Shown: positions 17,741 through 26,883 of the stretch, piece after piece
Position numbering within the stretch: the first letter of the stretch is position 1
Layout: each line of letters opens with the position of its first letter
Assembly (NCBI GenBank): GCA_965199055.1
Contig: CBDAQR010000004.1
Location: 992,001-1,056,000, forward strand
Origin: CBDAQR01 sp965199055
GTDB lineage: Bacteria; Pseudomonadota; Gammaproteobacteria; Pseudomonadales; Halieaceae
DNA: 64,000 nt
Direction: 5' to 3'
Translations under genes and position numbers: made by a program
Notes under the pieces: model-generated
The model's database searches: none
What the model was told of the DNA's origin: nothing
Seen by the model: the letters and a program-made list of their open reading frames with translations, nothing else

Positions 17741-17748
17741 CCACTACA

Positions 17749-17920
17749 ATGCCATGCTCTCGACATATGTCCGGAACCGGCACTCCGCTTTCTGCTTGTT
17801 TGAGAAACGCCACAATCTGCGTTTCGCTGAACTTCGATTTGCGCATATGTAAAAACTCCTATCACGTTAGTTTATAGAAATTTCTACGTATGAGTGGCGC
17901 TATTTTACGGGGTACTTACA
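17749..17920 (-). mobile_element. IS-A 5' fragment, right mirror copy
   Basis: Exact reverse-oriented counterpart of 16317-16488: again 172 bp, from the complement of CAT to the TGTAAGTACCCC terminus at 17920. A simple insertion of IS-B into IS-A would leave the 3' part of IS-A here, so this arrangement marks a rearrangement. The following 186 bp (17921-18106) contain no gene I recognise. Confidence 0.93.
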
Positions 17921-18106
17921 GAAGTACGGCACGCATTTAGAGCGAGCGCGGATTGGCTATATCCAATCTGCCGCATCGACGCGAAATCTCGCAGTGGGAA
18001 AAAGACGATTCAGGCTATCGCAGCCAAATTCTTGGGATTTTTATTTAGTAAGAGGCGAAAGGTGCGCCCGAAGGGAACTAGCAAGCTTGGTGGGCACCAG
18101 GAAAAA

Positions 18107-18183
18107 TGGTCGGGACGGCAGGATTTGAACCTACGACCACCACACCCCCAGTGTGGTGCGCTACCAGACTGCGCTACGCCCCG
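18107..18183 (-). tRNA. tRNA-Pro (GGG anticodon)
   Basis: 77-nt cloverleaf on the minus strand with encoded CCA. Acceptor stem CGGGGCG pairs with CGTCCCG; anticodon stem CCACA/TGTGG encloses loop CTGGGGG giving anticodon GGG; T loop GTTCAAATC. tRNA-Pro close downstream of ihfA-merR is a familiar gammaproteobacterial arrangement, here with two extra genes between. Confidence 0.96.
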
Positions 18184-18196
18184 AAAAGAGGCGGGC

Positions 18197-18224
18197 ATTA
18201 TACCTTCTTTGGTACACTCTTCAA
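18197..18224 (-). promoter_or_regulatory. Promoter of tRNA-Pro
   Basis: On the minus strand TTGAAG and a perfect TATAAT are separated by 16 bp, with the -10 ending 14 bp before the tRNA 5' end. Good sigma-70 match. Confidence 0.75.
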
Positions 18225-18260
18225 TGCCTCAAAACCACAACAAGAAATGGACACTGCCCT

Positions 18261-18635
18261 ATGAATAAAATACTGAAAACCGTCGTAATTCTGCCCGCGC
18301 TACTCTTCCTGGTGATGGGTCTGCGCATACTGGTCGACCCCGAAGGTGGCCTTGCGGAACTGGGCATGCCGCTGCTGGATGGACTAGGCCGCAGTACTCA
18401 GATCGGGGACCTCGGCGCGTTCTTCATCACCGCGTCGATTCTGATTCTACTGGGAGTATTTACCGGAAAGCGAGAGTGGCTTTACGCCCCTGCGCTACTA
18501 CTGGGATCAACGGCGGTATTTCGTATTTGGGCCAGCATTGGCCACGACGCGGCGTTGGCCGTGCCGCAGATTGGTGTGGAGATCGTGGTATGTGGCCTGC
18601 TGCTGTTCGCAGCAAGCCGTATCAATCCGGCTTAA
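18261..18635 (+). CDS. Small four-TM membrane protein
   Basis: 124 residues with four hydrophobic segments (about 5-25, 47-66, 71-91 and 97-117), separated by short loops such as DPEGGLAELGMPLLDGLGRS. It looks like the small membrane proteins grouped as DUF4345, but this is a similarity by eye only. The ATG at 18261 is chosen because the upstream frame runs back through the tRNA gene. Convergent with the broken acylase gene. Confidence 0.65.
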   Translation: MNKILKTVVILPALLFLVMGLRILVDPEGGLAELGMPLLDGLGRSTQIGDLGAFFITASILILLGVFTGKREWLYAPALLLGSTAVFRIWASIGHDAALAVPQIGVEIVVCGLLLFAASRINPA

Positions 18636-18647
18636 TCTGAGTATCGC

Positions 18648-21067
18648 TTATTCTTCTATAGACTCCCGGCGCACTTCTTGTGCGTCGCGGTCGCCCTCAC
18701 AGAAGGGCATATCGATCCAGCCCGACTCAGAATAGAGCTTCGTAGCATCCGCGTAATTGTCGGACGCGGGATCAGTTGACTGTGAGTAGGTCAGGATTGC
18801 ATTGGCGTCCGGACAATCGCTCTCGTCCCAGGTCACTGTCTGTATATAGCTGTTGCCATGACGAATGGCAGAATAGCCCTCCCCGGGCACCAGATCCGAT
18901 GTGATCACGCTGAACAACATGGCCCCGGAGCCCCCATGAATCGGAATGCGTTCGCCATTCTTCTCATCAAACTGCACCTCGCCCCAGGGCGCATCCAGTG
19001 CAATGTCATTGTCGAGTAGCACCTGCACCCCATCCGCCAGCGCACGGCGAACATCGGCGACGACCTCGGCATCGGCCACATTGAGCGTATTAGGTGTATT
19101 GACCGGATCGGCAGGATCAAAGGGCACCGCCCAGAGATCTTGCTCACGTGCGATGCGCCAAAACTCCATGAAAATATGCCCGCCTACGCTATCGATCGTA
19201 TGGCGGGTATCCCAGTCGGCTAGAATGGCGCAAGCCTGCTCCACCGATGCAGGACTGCCACTAATTGTCGACCAATCGAAACCCTCGCAGAGTTCTACGA
19301 CATCATCGTTGACCAGTTCCGCTGGATAGTTGCGGGCACTGTTCAAAATGTCGGTCATGATCTGATTGGTAAACAGCGGATCGCCGTACTCGTCAGTGCC
19401 AGCAAGGCGCTGTTCGGCCTGGGTAAACGTCAAGCGGGTGCGCATGCTCTGCTCGATGTCTTCGCGTCCAATGATAAACGGAAAGCCTGTGAGCAATTCG
19501 CGAGGGTTGGCCAGCCAGTAGCTGTCATTGGCATTAGCGCCGTATTCGGGTGTGGTGAGTTGCGGCAAACTGCTATAACCAAAGACGCCAGCCACTGGGG
19601 CATCGTCGTCGCTGCCCACGTCACACGCACTATCTGACCCATCCAACATCACGAAACCAGCGCCCAAGAGCAGCGGCGCAATCAAACCGCGCACACACTC
19701 GTTCAGTTTTTGATCGGTCACATGGGGCACCGTCGATACATCCCCGTAGAAGCCGGAACCAAATCGATCTGCGGCGATAGTGTTCACCCAGGGAATGCCC
19801 ACGGGCTGCAAAGCGGCTTTTAACTCATCCATATTGCCCGACTGGCCGATTTGCACCCACTGCTCAATACCCCGCAGGTTCTCCAGATTGGCATCCTGCA
19901 TTGCAATCCCGTACCCGCGGCATTGGGCCAACCACCGAGCAGTGGATTCAGCTCCCCCAGATCAACCACCGGTCCAAATTGGGTCATATAGAACCTGTGT
20001 TCTACTGTTTCAACAGTGCCGTCCTCGCTAATAGTCTCGGCTGTGACTGTCACCCTCTCCATTTCTCTAACCTCGCCGTCGTAGACATAGGCCAGCTGAT
20101 TGTCTGGGTCGAGCGTAAGTTCGTGAAATGTAAAGCGGTCGGCGGTGGATACCGTATGACTCCACGCAACGTCCTTATTGAATCCGATCACCACCAGGGG
20201 CAGCCCATGCAATGCGGCCCCCATCACATCGTACTCACCCGGAATACTCAGATGCGACATATAAAAACGATTGGCGCCCTGCCAGGGGAAGTGCGGGTTG
20301 CCATACAACAGCCCGCTATTGCCCTGGGTGGCATCATTCCCGACACCGTAGGCGTTGCTGCCCAGAGTCTCTACCGCGGGCAACCCCAGTCGCTCACGAC
20401 CCATGGCCGGTGAAATCGCTGCTAATGTTGCCAACTCCGATGCCTCTAGCGACCGTGCTGCTCGAGCTGCACTGGCAACATCCTCGGGTGCCTGAGCGGC
20501 AACAATGAAATCAGCTAGCGGCTCAGAACTGCCTTGCAGAATGCGCTTGTGCAGCAGCTGCCCGAGATCAACCACATCGACCTCGCGCACCCATTCAGCA
20601 CCGCGGCAGCCTTCCTCGCCCTCGGCCAGATTGTCGACGCCCGTCTCATTGAGATAGCGATTGAGTCCCGCGACGTACCCCTCACCCAGCTGAACGATAT
20701 ACTCGGGCATCGCCTCAACGAAGATTTCCTGAATACGCTCCTCGCTGTTGGTGAGCTTCATCACGAGATCCAGGTTGAGATCACCGTCCTCACCCAAATA
20801 ACGGGCCGACTCCCCATTGGAGCGAACAAACTCGCGCATCACCGTACAGTAGTTGTGCTGCGCGAAAGCATAACCGTAGCCGTAGCCCAAACCACCCCAA
20901 TCATCCGCGGTCACGTGCGGTATACCGTACTCCGTCCAAACGATTTCTGCGCTGAAGCTCGGTCCTTCTGGCGGCGGGGGTTCCGGGTTGGGATTAAAGG
21001 TGTCGTTGGAATCGCTACAGGCCTGGAGAAACAACAGGCCGAACAAGCTCAAACATAACTGGCGCAT
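18648..21067 (-). pseudogene. Penicillin acylase-family Ntn hydrolase, frameshifted
   Basis: Exported lipoprotein (LLFLQAC lipobox, Cys17) of the penicillin/acyl-homoserine-lactone acylase family. The self-processing nucleophile is Ser237 in LGSNAYGVG, start of the beta subunit. The frame is lost near 19914: the N-terminal part runs to GGWPNAAG and the C-terminal part resumes with GYGIAMQDANLENLRG in the neighbouring frame. Restoring one G in the GGG run at 19914-19916 joins them exactly, giving about 805 residues. Either a young pseudogene or a homopolymer sequencing error; both halves are otherwise well preserved. It sits between merR and tRNA-Pro. Confidence 0.85.
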
Positions 21068-21138
21068 GCGGGTACCTTACTGTAATTAGAGTAATGTGAA
21101 GGTGTTAGATATTTTTACCACGAAACAACTGGGGCGGA

Positions 21139-21519
21139 TCAACTTTTCAGCGTGTTGAGTACGTCTTCCAGTTCACTGATCAGTGATTTGAGGTCTGCGA
21201 CAGGCGCCACTGGAGCGCTGCCACCGTCGGGGGCCGCTACAGGCGCCACGTCGCCGTCTTCCATGCGCTGGCGCGCGCCACCGATGGTATAGCCCTGATC
21301 GTACAACAGGCTGCGAATCTGACGGATAGTTTCGACATCACCGCGTTGGTAATAGCGGCGGTTGCCACGACGTTTGACGGGCTTGAGCTGGGGAAACTCC
21401 TGCTCCCAGTAGCGCAGCACGTGGGGTTTTACATTACATAACTCGCTGACTTCACCGATGGTGAAATAGCGCTTGCCGGGGATGCTCGGCAATTCTTGCT
21501 GCGGGCTATTCGCTTCCAC
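21139..21519 (-). CDS. MerR-family transcriptional regulator (ihfA-linked)
   Basis: 126 residues with the MerR winged helix: YFTIGEVSELCNVKPHVLRYWE and RRGNRRYYQRGDVETIRQI. The C-terminal part is short (LISELEDVLNTL) and lacks metal-binding cysteines, so it is not a metal sensor. This is the uncharacterised regulator found beside ihfA in many gammaproteobacteria. Its first 14 bp overlap the end of ihfA. Confidence 0.9.
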   Translation of the reverse strand: MEANSPQQELPSIPGKRYFTIGEVSELCNVKPHVLRYWEQEFPQLKPVKRRGNRRYYQRGDVETIRQIRSLLYDQGYTIGGARQRMEDGDVAPVAAPDGGSAPVAPVADLKSLISELEDVLNTLKS

Positions 21520-21931
21520 CGTCGAACGGCCTCATTCCGAACTGGAGCGGCGCCGGGTTTTCCGCGGCAACCTCTTCACTCTCAACAGGCGCCGAATGCG
21601 CCTCTGTCACAGGGGCAGGTGAGCCTTCATAGCTATCGTCGCCTTCATACGATTCCACTCGGGCCTTGAGCTTCTGGCCAGGGCGGAAGGTGACCACCCG
21701 ACGGGCAGAAATGGGAATCTCTTCGCCGGTCTTGGGATTACGACCGGGACGCTGGCTTTTATCACGTAGGTCAAAGTTGCCGAAACCAGAGAGCTTGACC
21801 TGTTCGTTGCCTTCCAGGCACGCGCGAATCTCCTCGAAGAAAAGTTCGACGATCTCCTTGGCTTCTCGCTTGTTGAGACCTAGCTCCTCATACAAGCGCT
21901 CGGCCATCTCTGACTTGGTGAGCGCTGTCAT
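21506..21931 (-). CDS. ihfA: Integration host factor alpha subunit with long C-terminal tail
   Basis: DNA-bending nucleoid protein, partner of IhfB. The first ~96 residues are ordinary IhfA: LTKSEMAERLYEELGLNKRE, KLSGFGNFDLRDKSQRPGRNPKTGEEIPI and the RRVVTFRPGQKLK end. The protein is 141 residues against the usual ~99, with an added acidic, proline-rich tail (from about YEGDDSYEGSP to RPFDGGSE). Last-but-one gene of the infC-to-merR operon, 16 bp after pheT. Confidence 0.96.
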   Translation of the reverse strand: MTALTKSEMAERLYEELGLNKREAKEIVELFFEEIRACLEGNEQVKLSGFGNFDLRDKSQRPGRNPKTGEEIPISARRVVTFRPGQKLKARVESYEGDDSYEGSPAPVTEAHSAPVESEEVAAENPAPLQFGMRPFDGGSE

Positions 21932-21947
21932 TGTCTTAACCTGATTT

Positions 21948-24332
21948 CTAGTTTCTTAGCTCTGCGTTGTAAGTTTTTATAAGCAGATCAATCACTTGAT
22001 CCACACACTTATTTACATCGTCATCGCTAAGGGTGCGCGAAGAATCCCGAAATGTCAAACCGAGTGCAAGGCTTTTTCTTTTAGGATCAATGCCTTTGCC
22101 CTCATATACATCAAAGAGCCTTAAGTCTGTCAGGTAAGTTCCCGCCACGGTTCGAACATTTTCAAGCAGCTCTCCAGCGGCCACCGACTTATCCACAATC
22201 ACCGCAATATCCCTGCGCTGCGCGGGGTATTTGGAGAGCTCGGCGAAGGCCGGTAAACGGGCACTGAGCACCGCAGCCAACTCCAGCTCAAACAGGTAAA
22301 CAGGCGTTGCCAAATCATAGGCAGACTGCAATTCAGGATGCAGCGTTCCCAGGTAACCCACCAGCGCATCGCCGGCGTAAATGCCGGCCGTTTGCCCCGG
22401 GTGCAAACCCGTACGCTCCGCCGCCTCAAACCGGAAGGATTCACCTGTGAGCGCCAGTACAGATTCGAGATCGCCCTTAACATCGTAGAAATCGACCAGG
22501 TCGCCGCCTTCATTCCAATTCTCAGCCTGGCGGCGGCCAGTGGCCACACCTGCCAGCGTCGGCACCTGTTCCACACCAGCGACACTGCCCTCTCCCCCGC
22601 CGGGGAGAAAACGCAGACCGGTTTCGAACAAACGCACCCGAGATTGCTGCCGGTGCGTGTTATGTACCAGCGCACCCATCAGACCGGGCAGCAAACTGGT
22701 CCGCATAACCGATAGATCCGCTGAAATGGGATTGGGCAGGACCACCGGGTCCAGGCTGGGGTCGAACACGTTCTGCCACTTAGGATCGACAAAACTGTAG
22801 GTGACCGCTTCCTGATAATCGCGACCCATCAGGCGACGACGCACGGTACGAATCGAGACCTTTTCTTCGGGCCGGTTGGGAATCACAAGATCGGCCGTTA
22901 TGTGACTCACCGGCAGGTTGTTATACCCGTATACCCGCGCCAATTCCTCGAGCAGGTCGGCCTCTATGGCAATGTCCACGCGCCAGCTCGGCACATCGAC
23001 TTCCCAGCCATCATCAGTATTGCGCACCGTGAGGCCCAGGCCATTAAAAATACGCTCCACCTCGGCGTCTTCCATCGCAAAGCCCAACATGCGTGCTATG
23101 CGATCGCGGCGCAGGGATACCGGCGGCCGCTCAGGCAGGTCGCTTTCGTTCAGTGTATCAACCAAGGGACCGGCTTCGCCGCCACAAAATTCGAGCAGCA
23201 ATTCGGTGGCTCGCTCGATCACTTTGGCCTGCATGGCGAAATCCGCGCCGCGTTCAAAGCGGTGGGAAGCGTCGGTATGCAGGCCATACGAGCGTGCACG
23301 ACCGGCAATGGCATCGGGCTTCCACCAGGCCGCTTCCAGCAGCAGGTGCGTGGTCGATTCACTCACCGCCGTGGTTTCACCACCCATAATCCCCGCCATG
23401 GATACCGCACCGCTGGCGTCTGCCACCACAACGGTGTCGGCAGACAACTCCACGTTCTGGCCGTTAAGCAGTTCCAACGGCTCACCCGCTTTAGCCATAC
23501 GCACATCAATACCGCCTTGCAGTTTATCCAGGTCGAAAGCGTGCATGGGTTGCCCCAGTTCCAACATCACATAGTTAGTGACATCCACCACCGCATCCAG
23601 CGAACGCAATCCGGCCTGGCGCAAACGCTCCTGCACCCACAGCGGGCTGGGGCGGCTGATATCGATATTGCGTATGACACGAGCCACAAAACGCGGACAG
23701 GCATCGCCCGCATTCAGGCTCACCGGAAAAGTGTCTTCGATAGTCGCCGGTACTTCAGTAATCTGCGGATAGGCCACATCGGTCTGCGTGAGCAAACCCA
23801 CCTCGCGCGCGATGCCCGTCATACCGAGACAATCGGCTCGATTAGAAGTCAGATCGATCTCGATAACATTGTCTTCAAGACCCAGATATTCGCGCAGGTC
23901 TGTTCCCACAGGCGCATCGACGGCCAGCTCTAACAATCCATCGGCATCATCGCCCAATCCCAATTCGGTGCTGGCGCAGAGCATGCCCTGCGATTCCACT
24001 CCTCGCAGCTTGGCTTTCTTAATCTTGAAATTGCCGGGCAGCACCGCACCGACCTGCGCCAATGGTGCCTTCAGGCCTGCACGCGCGTTGGGTGCGCCAC
24101 ACACGATTTGCACGGTCTCGCTTCCGGTATTGACCTCACAGACGCGCAGCTTATCGGCATCGGGGTGCTGCTCGGCCGATACAATCTCGGCGACCACGAC
24201 ACCGGAAAAGTCCCCGGCCACGCTTTCAACGCCATCTACTTCCAGGCCGGCCATGGTCACCAGATGCGCCAGGTCGTCGGAGCCGATCGCGGGGTTAACC
24301 CACTCCCGCAGCCATTGTTCACTGAATTTCAT
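21948..24332 (-). CDS. pheT: Phenylalanyl-tRNA synthetase beta subunit
   Basis: 794 residues, normal for the bacterial beta chain. In order: N-terminal OB tRNA-binding domain (VVVAEIVSAEQHPDADKLRVCEV), B3/4 editing region, B5 domain, a catalytic-like domain (RRRLMGRDYQEAVTYSFV) and the C-terminal ferredoxin-like anticodon-binding domain (YPAQRRDIAVIVDK). Forms the alpha2-beta2 enzyme with PheS, 8 bp upstream. Intact. Confidence 0.98.
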   Translation of the reverse strand: MKFSEQWLREWVNPAIGSDDLAHLVTMAGLEVDGVESVAGDFSGVVVAEIVSAEQHPDADKLRVCEVNTGSETVQIVCGAPNARAGLKAPLAQVGAVLPGNFKIKKAKLRGVESQGMLCASTELGLGDDADGLLELAVDAPVGTDLREYLGLEDNVIEIDLTSNRADCLGMTGIAREVGLLTQTDVAYPQITEVPATIEDTFPVSLNAGDACPRFVARVIRNIDISRPSPLWVQERLRQAGLRSLDAVVDVTNYVMLELGQPMHAFDLDKLQGGIDVRMAKAGEPLELLNGQNVELSADTVVVADASGAVSMAGIMGGETTAVSESTTHLLLEAAWWKPDAIAGRARSYGLHTDASHRFERGADFAMQAKVIERATELLLEFCGGEAGPLVDTLNESDLPERPPVSLRRDRIARMLGFAMEDAEVERIFNGLGLTVRNTDDGWEVDVPSWRVDIAIEADLLEELARVYGYNNLPVSHITADLVIPNRPEEKVSIRTVRRRLMGRDYQEAVTYSFVDPKWQNVFDPSLDPVVLPNPISADLSVMRTSLLPGLMGALVHNTHRQQSRVRLFETGLRFLPGGGEGSVAGVEQVPTLAGVATGRRQAENWNEGGDLVDFYDVKGDLESVLALTGESFRFEAAERTGLHPGQTAGIYAGDALVGYLGTLHPELQSAYDLATPVYLFELELAAVLSARLPAFAELSKYPAQRRDIAVIVDKSVAAGELLENVRTVAGTYLTDLRLFDVYEGKGIDPKRKSLALGLTFRDSSRTLSDDDVNKCVDQVIDLLIKTYNAELRN

Positions 24333-24340
24333 GTTGGCTC

Positions 24341-25360
24341 CTACTTAAACTGTTCGAGGAAACGAAGATCGTTTTCAAAAAAGATGCGCAAGTCGTTAAC
24401 GCCATAGCGCAGCATGGCGAGGCGCTCCACGCCCATGCCAAAGGCAAAACCGGCATAGCGCTCGGTGTCGATGCCCGAAAATTTCAGCACATTTGGATGC
24501 ACCATGCCGCAGCCCATCACTTCCAGCCAACCGGTGTGGCTGCAGACGCGACAACCTTCACCGCCACAGTTCACACACTGGATATCTGCTTCTGCAGACG
24601 GTTCCGTGAAGGGGAAATAGCTGGGGCGAAAGCGGACCGCCAGTTGGTCGTTTTCAAAGAAGGCATGCAGAAACTGCTCGATAATGCCTTTGAGGTCGGC
24701 GAAGCTGGATTCTTCATCGATCAATAAACCTTCCACCTGGTGGAACATCGGCGTGTGCGTCAGATCGGAGTCGCAACGGTATACGCGCCCGGGGCAGACC
24801 ACTCGAATCGGTGGTTCCTGGCTCTCCATCACCCGCACCTGCACCGGCGAGGTATGCGTGCGCAGCACGGTGTCTTCATTGATATAGAAGGTATCGTGAT
24901 CAGCCCGCGCCGGATGGTTGGGCGGGAAGTTCAGCGCCTCGAAGTTGTGATAGTCGTCTTCGATCTCCGGGCCCTCCACGACCTCGAAGCCGATAGAGGT
25001 GAAGAAGTCTTCCATGCGCTCAATCGTACGCGTGACCGGATGCAATCCACCGGCACCCGCATCGCGGCCCGCGAGCGAAACGTCTATGCGCTCAGAGGAG
25101 AGTTTCTCCGCCACTGCGGCAGCTTCAAGACCGGCTTTGCGCTCACCGATAAGGTCCTGCAGCTCCTGCTTGACCACATTAATCTGCGCGCCCGCCTTCG
25201 GACGCTCTTCAGGATCGAGCTTGCCCAGGCCTTTTAGCAGGTCGGTCACCTTGCCTTTCTTGCCCAAGTACTCGACCCGCAGAGCTTCGAGTGCCGGGCC
25301 GTCGGCGGCGGCGTTAATGGCGGCTTTAGCTTCGGCGCCTAATTTTTCGACCTCTTCCAT
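24341..25360 (-). CDS. pheS: Phenylalanyl-tRNA synthetase alpha subunit
   Basis: Catalytic alpha chain, 339 residues, class II synthetase. Motifs: coiled-coil N-terminus, LHPVTRTIERMEDFF, motif 2 RVYRCDSDLTHTPMFHQ and motif 3 GFAFGMGVERLAML. The ATG at 25360 is chosen since GGAG lies five bases upstream; a TTG five codons earlier is in frame but has no such site. Preceded by a strong hairpin-T tract that probably sets its level by attenuation. Confidence 0.97.
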   Translation of the reverse strand: MEEVEKLGAEAKAAINAAADGPALEALRVEYLGKKGKVTDLLKGLGKLDPEERPKAGAQINVVKQELQDLIGERKAGLEAAAVAEKLSSERIDVSLAGRDAGAGGLHPVTRTIERMEDFFTSIGFEVVEGPEIEDDYHNFEALNFPPNHPARADHDTFYINEDTVLRTHTSPVQVRVMESQEPPIRVVCPGRVYRCDSDLTHTPMFHQVEGLLIDEESSFADLKGIIEQFLHAFFENDQLAVRFRPSYFPFTEPSAEADIQCVNCGGEGCRVCSHTGWLEVMGCGMVHPNVLKFSGIDTERYAGFAFGMGVERLAMLRYGVNDLRIFFENDLRFLEQFK

Positions 25361-25373
25361 TGTTTCTCCAAAC

Positions 25374-25408
25374 AAAAAAAGGGAAAAGAGCTAAGCCCTT
25401 TTCCCTTT
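25374..25408 (-). terminator. Terminator/attenuator between rplT and pheS
   Basis: On the minus strand a perfect 11-bp stem AAAGGGAAAAG/CTTTTCCCTTT with a 9-nt loop runs straight into a T tract. In E. coli an attenuator with a phenylalanine-rich leader peptide controls pheST from the same place; no Phe-rich leader reading frame is visible in the 54 bp between rplT and the hairpin. Confidence 0.9.
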
Positions 25409-25462
25409 AGTTTACGTGTGCCAGCGATATCCGCGCGTTACCGCTGCGCGGTGGGGGTGGGC

Positions 25463-25819
25463 TTAGGCCAAAGCGGCCTTCGCTTGCTCCACGATCGCTG
25501 CAAAAGCCGGCTTGTCATGAACAGCCAGATCCGCCAGAACGCGACGGTCGAGGCCGATCTCGGCCTTCTTCAGGCCATTAATCAGACGGCTATAGCTCAG
25601 GCCATTGGCACGAGACTGGGCATTAATACGCGTGATCCACAGTGAGCGAAACTGACGCTTGCGCTGACGACGATCACGATAGGCGTATTGACCAGCCTTG
25701 GTTACCGCCTGCTTCGCTACGCGAAATACGCGTGAACGAGCACCGTAGTAACCTTTGGCCTGCTTGAGAACTTTCTTGTGACGGCGGCGAGCCACCACTC
25801 CACGTTTTACACGGGGCAT
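25463..25819 (-). CDS. rplT: 50S ribosomal protein L20
   Basis: 118 residues, standard L20: PRVKRGVVARRRHKKVLKQ, YRDRRQRKRQFRSLWI and AFAAIVEQAKAAL-type C-terminus. Binds 23S rRNA early in large-subunit assembly and in E. coli represses its own operon. 29 bp after rpmI in the conserved infC-rpmI-rplT order. Confidence 0.98.
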   Translation of the reverse strand: MPRVKRGVVARRRHKKVLKQAKGYYGARSRVFRVAKQAVTKAGQYAYRDRRQRKRQFRSLWITRINAQSRANGLSYSRLINGLKKAEIGLDRRVLADLAVHDKPAFAAIVEQAKAALA

Positions 25820-25848
25820 AGTCTAATCTCCTGTATCTTCGAAGTGGC

Positions 25849-26043
25849 TTAGCGAGCCCGCATCATGCGGACAATCAGCACCTTATCGTTGGCGTGCACC
25901 TGAGAGGTACCGCGCAACTGGCGCTTACGCTTGGTAGTCATCTTCGTGAGAATGTGACTCTTGTTGGCGCTCTTGCGCTTGTAACCGGCCGCAGTTTTCT
26001 TGAAACGCTTGGCCGCCCCGCTGTGAATTTTAGCTTTAGGCAT
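25849..26043 (-). CDS. rpmI: 50S ribosomal protein L35
   Basis: 64 residues of strongly basic L35 sequence (MPKAKIHSGAAKRFKKTAAG, KSHILTKMTTKRKRQLRG). Located between infC and rplT as in nearly all bacteria. Intact. Confidence 0.98.
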   Translation of the reverse strand: MPKAKIHSGAAKRFKKTAAGYKRKSANKSHILTKMTTKRKRQLRGTSQVHANDKVLIVRMMRAR

Positions 26044-26101
26044 ATCTAACTCCGCATTTGCAGTAAGTACATTAAATAGAATCTAGGGCATTCACAGGCC
26101 G

Positions 26102-26632
26102 CTAGTTCTTCTTTTTCGGGGCTATCACCATAGTCAGTTGTCGACCTTCCATTTTCGGGAATTGCTCGACATTACCTAACTCGGCCAGGTCGGCTTCTAC
26201 TCGCTTGAGCAGCTCCATGCCAATTTCCTGGTGGGCCATTTCACGACCGCGATAACGCAGCGTGACCTTGGCCTTGTCCCCGTTTTCAAGGAAACGTACC
26301 AGGTTGCGTAGTTTTACCTGGTAATCCCCTTCCTCCGTCCCTGGACGAAACTTCATTTCTTTAATCTGTGTTCGCTTCTGCTTCTTCTTCTGAGCAGACT
26401 TTTGCTTCTTCGCTTCGAACACATGCTTGCCGTAATCCATAATCTTGCAGACTACGGGCTCTGAATCTGTGATCTGTACCAAATCGAGACTGGCTGCCTC
26501 GGCCGCACTGCGGGCCTCGCTTAAAGGTACGATGCCTACCTGCTCTCCATCGGCGCCTATGAGACGAACCTGGTTCGCCTCGATCTCGTCGTTTATCGGC
26601 GAACGCTTGCTCTTGCCGCTATCTCTCTTGAT
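26102..26632 (-). CDS. infC: Translation initiation factor IF-3 with ATC start codon
   Basis: 176 residues (E. coli IF-3 has 180). The N-terminal domain begins KRDSGKSKRSPINDEIEANQ and contains VRLIGADGEQVGIV; the C-terminal domain has KEMKFRPGTEEGDYQVKLRN. The first in-frame ATG or GTG is internal. A stop (TGA) lies two codons before the ATC at 26632-26630, so this ATC is effectively forced as the start; GGAG lies nine bases before it. Rare AUU/AUC-type starts are the known device by which IF-3 represses its own translation. First gene of its operon; thrS is not upstream. Confidence 0.93.
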   Translation of the reverse strand: MKRDSGKSKRSPINDEIEANQVRLIGADGEQVGIVPLSEARSAAEAASLDLVQITDSEPVVCKIMDYGKHVFEAKKQKSAQKKKQKRTQIKEMKFRPGTEEGDYQVKLRNLVRFLENGDKAKVTLRYRGREMAHQEIGMELLKRVEADLAELGNVEQFPKMEGRQLTMVIAPKKKN

Positions 26633-26698
26633 CGGTCAGTTCTCCACAAATTCAAAAAATACCGCACACAGCTATCCCTCAGATAACTGAGCCGCGGG

Positions 26699-26727
26699 AT
26701 TGTATAGAGGTTGGGGCTGTTTCACAA
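26699..26727 (-). promoter_or_regulatory. Probable promoter of the infC operon
   Basis: Minus-strand TTGTGA (26727-26722) and TACAAT (26704-26699) with a 17-bp spacer, 67 bp before the infC start. A GTTGGGG/CCCCAAC hairpin (26710-26734) overlaps the promoter; its role is unknown. Confidence 0.65.
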
Positions 26728-26883
26728 CCCCAACTAATACGCAAAGTCCTTGTTTTTTTAGGAAACTTGCAGAACTACCAGGATGCCAATTCGGGCCACT
26801 AAACAGCTCAACGCCGCGAGGCTTGTGAGGGGCTCGGCGGCATCTCGCAGAGTGCAAGTCAGCTAGTCGCCCTTGAGGTCGAA

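Larger units (their letters stand above)
16489..17748 (+). mobile_element. IS-B, complete IS3-family element, copy 1
   Basis: 1260 bp bounded by imperfect inverted ends beginning TGTAGTGGCACACTG (left) and TGTAGTGGTCAACTA (right, complement). Flanking bases are CAT on the left and its complement ATG on the right. A perfect palindrome GGGTGATA-C-TATCACCC at 16523-16539 precedes orfA and may limit read-through or bind a regulator. Contains orfA and orfB with an A_AAA_AAG -1 frameshift heptamer at 16823-16829. The second copy, reversed, is at 44730-45989. Confidence 0.95.

Noticed and set aside
17894..18268. 124-codon open frame from the IS-A end through the tRNA-Pro gene
   Set aside because: Begins in IS DNA, crosses a tRNA, and resembles no protein.
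22902..23933. 343-codon open frame antisense to pheT
   Set aside because: Low-complexity composition (His/Arg/Gln-rich) typical of a shadow frame over a real gene.
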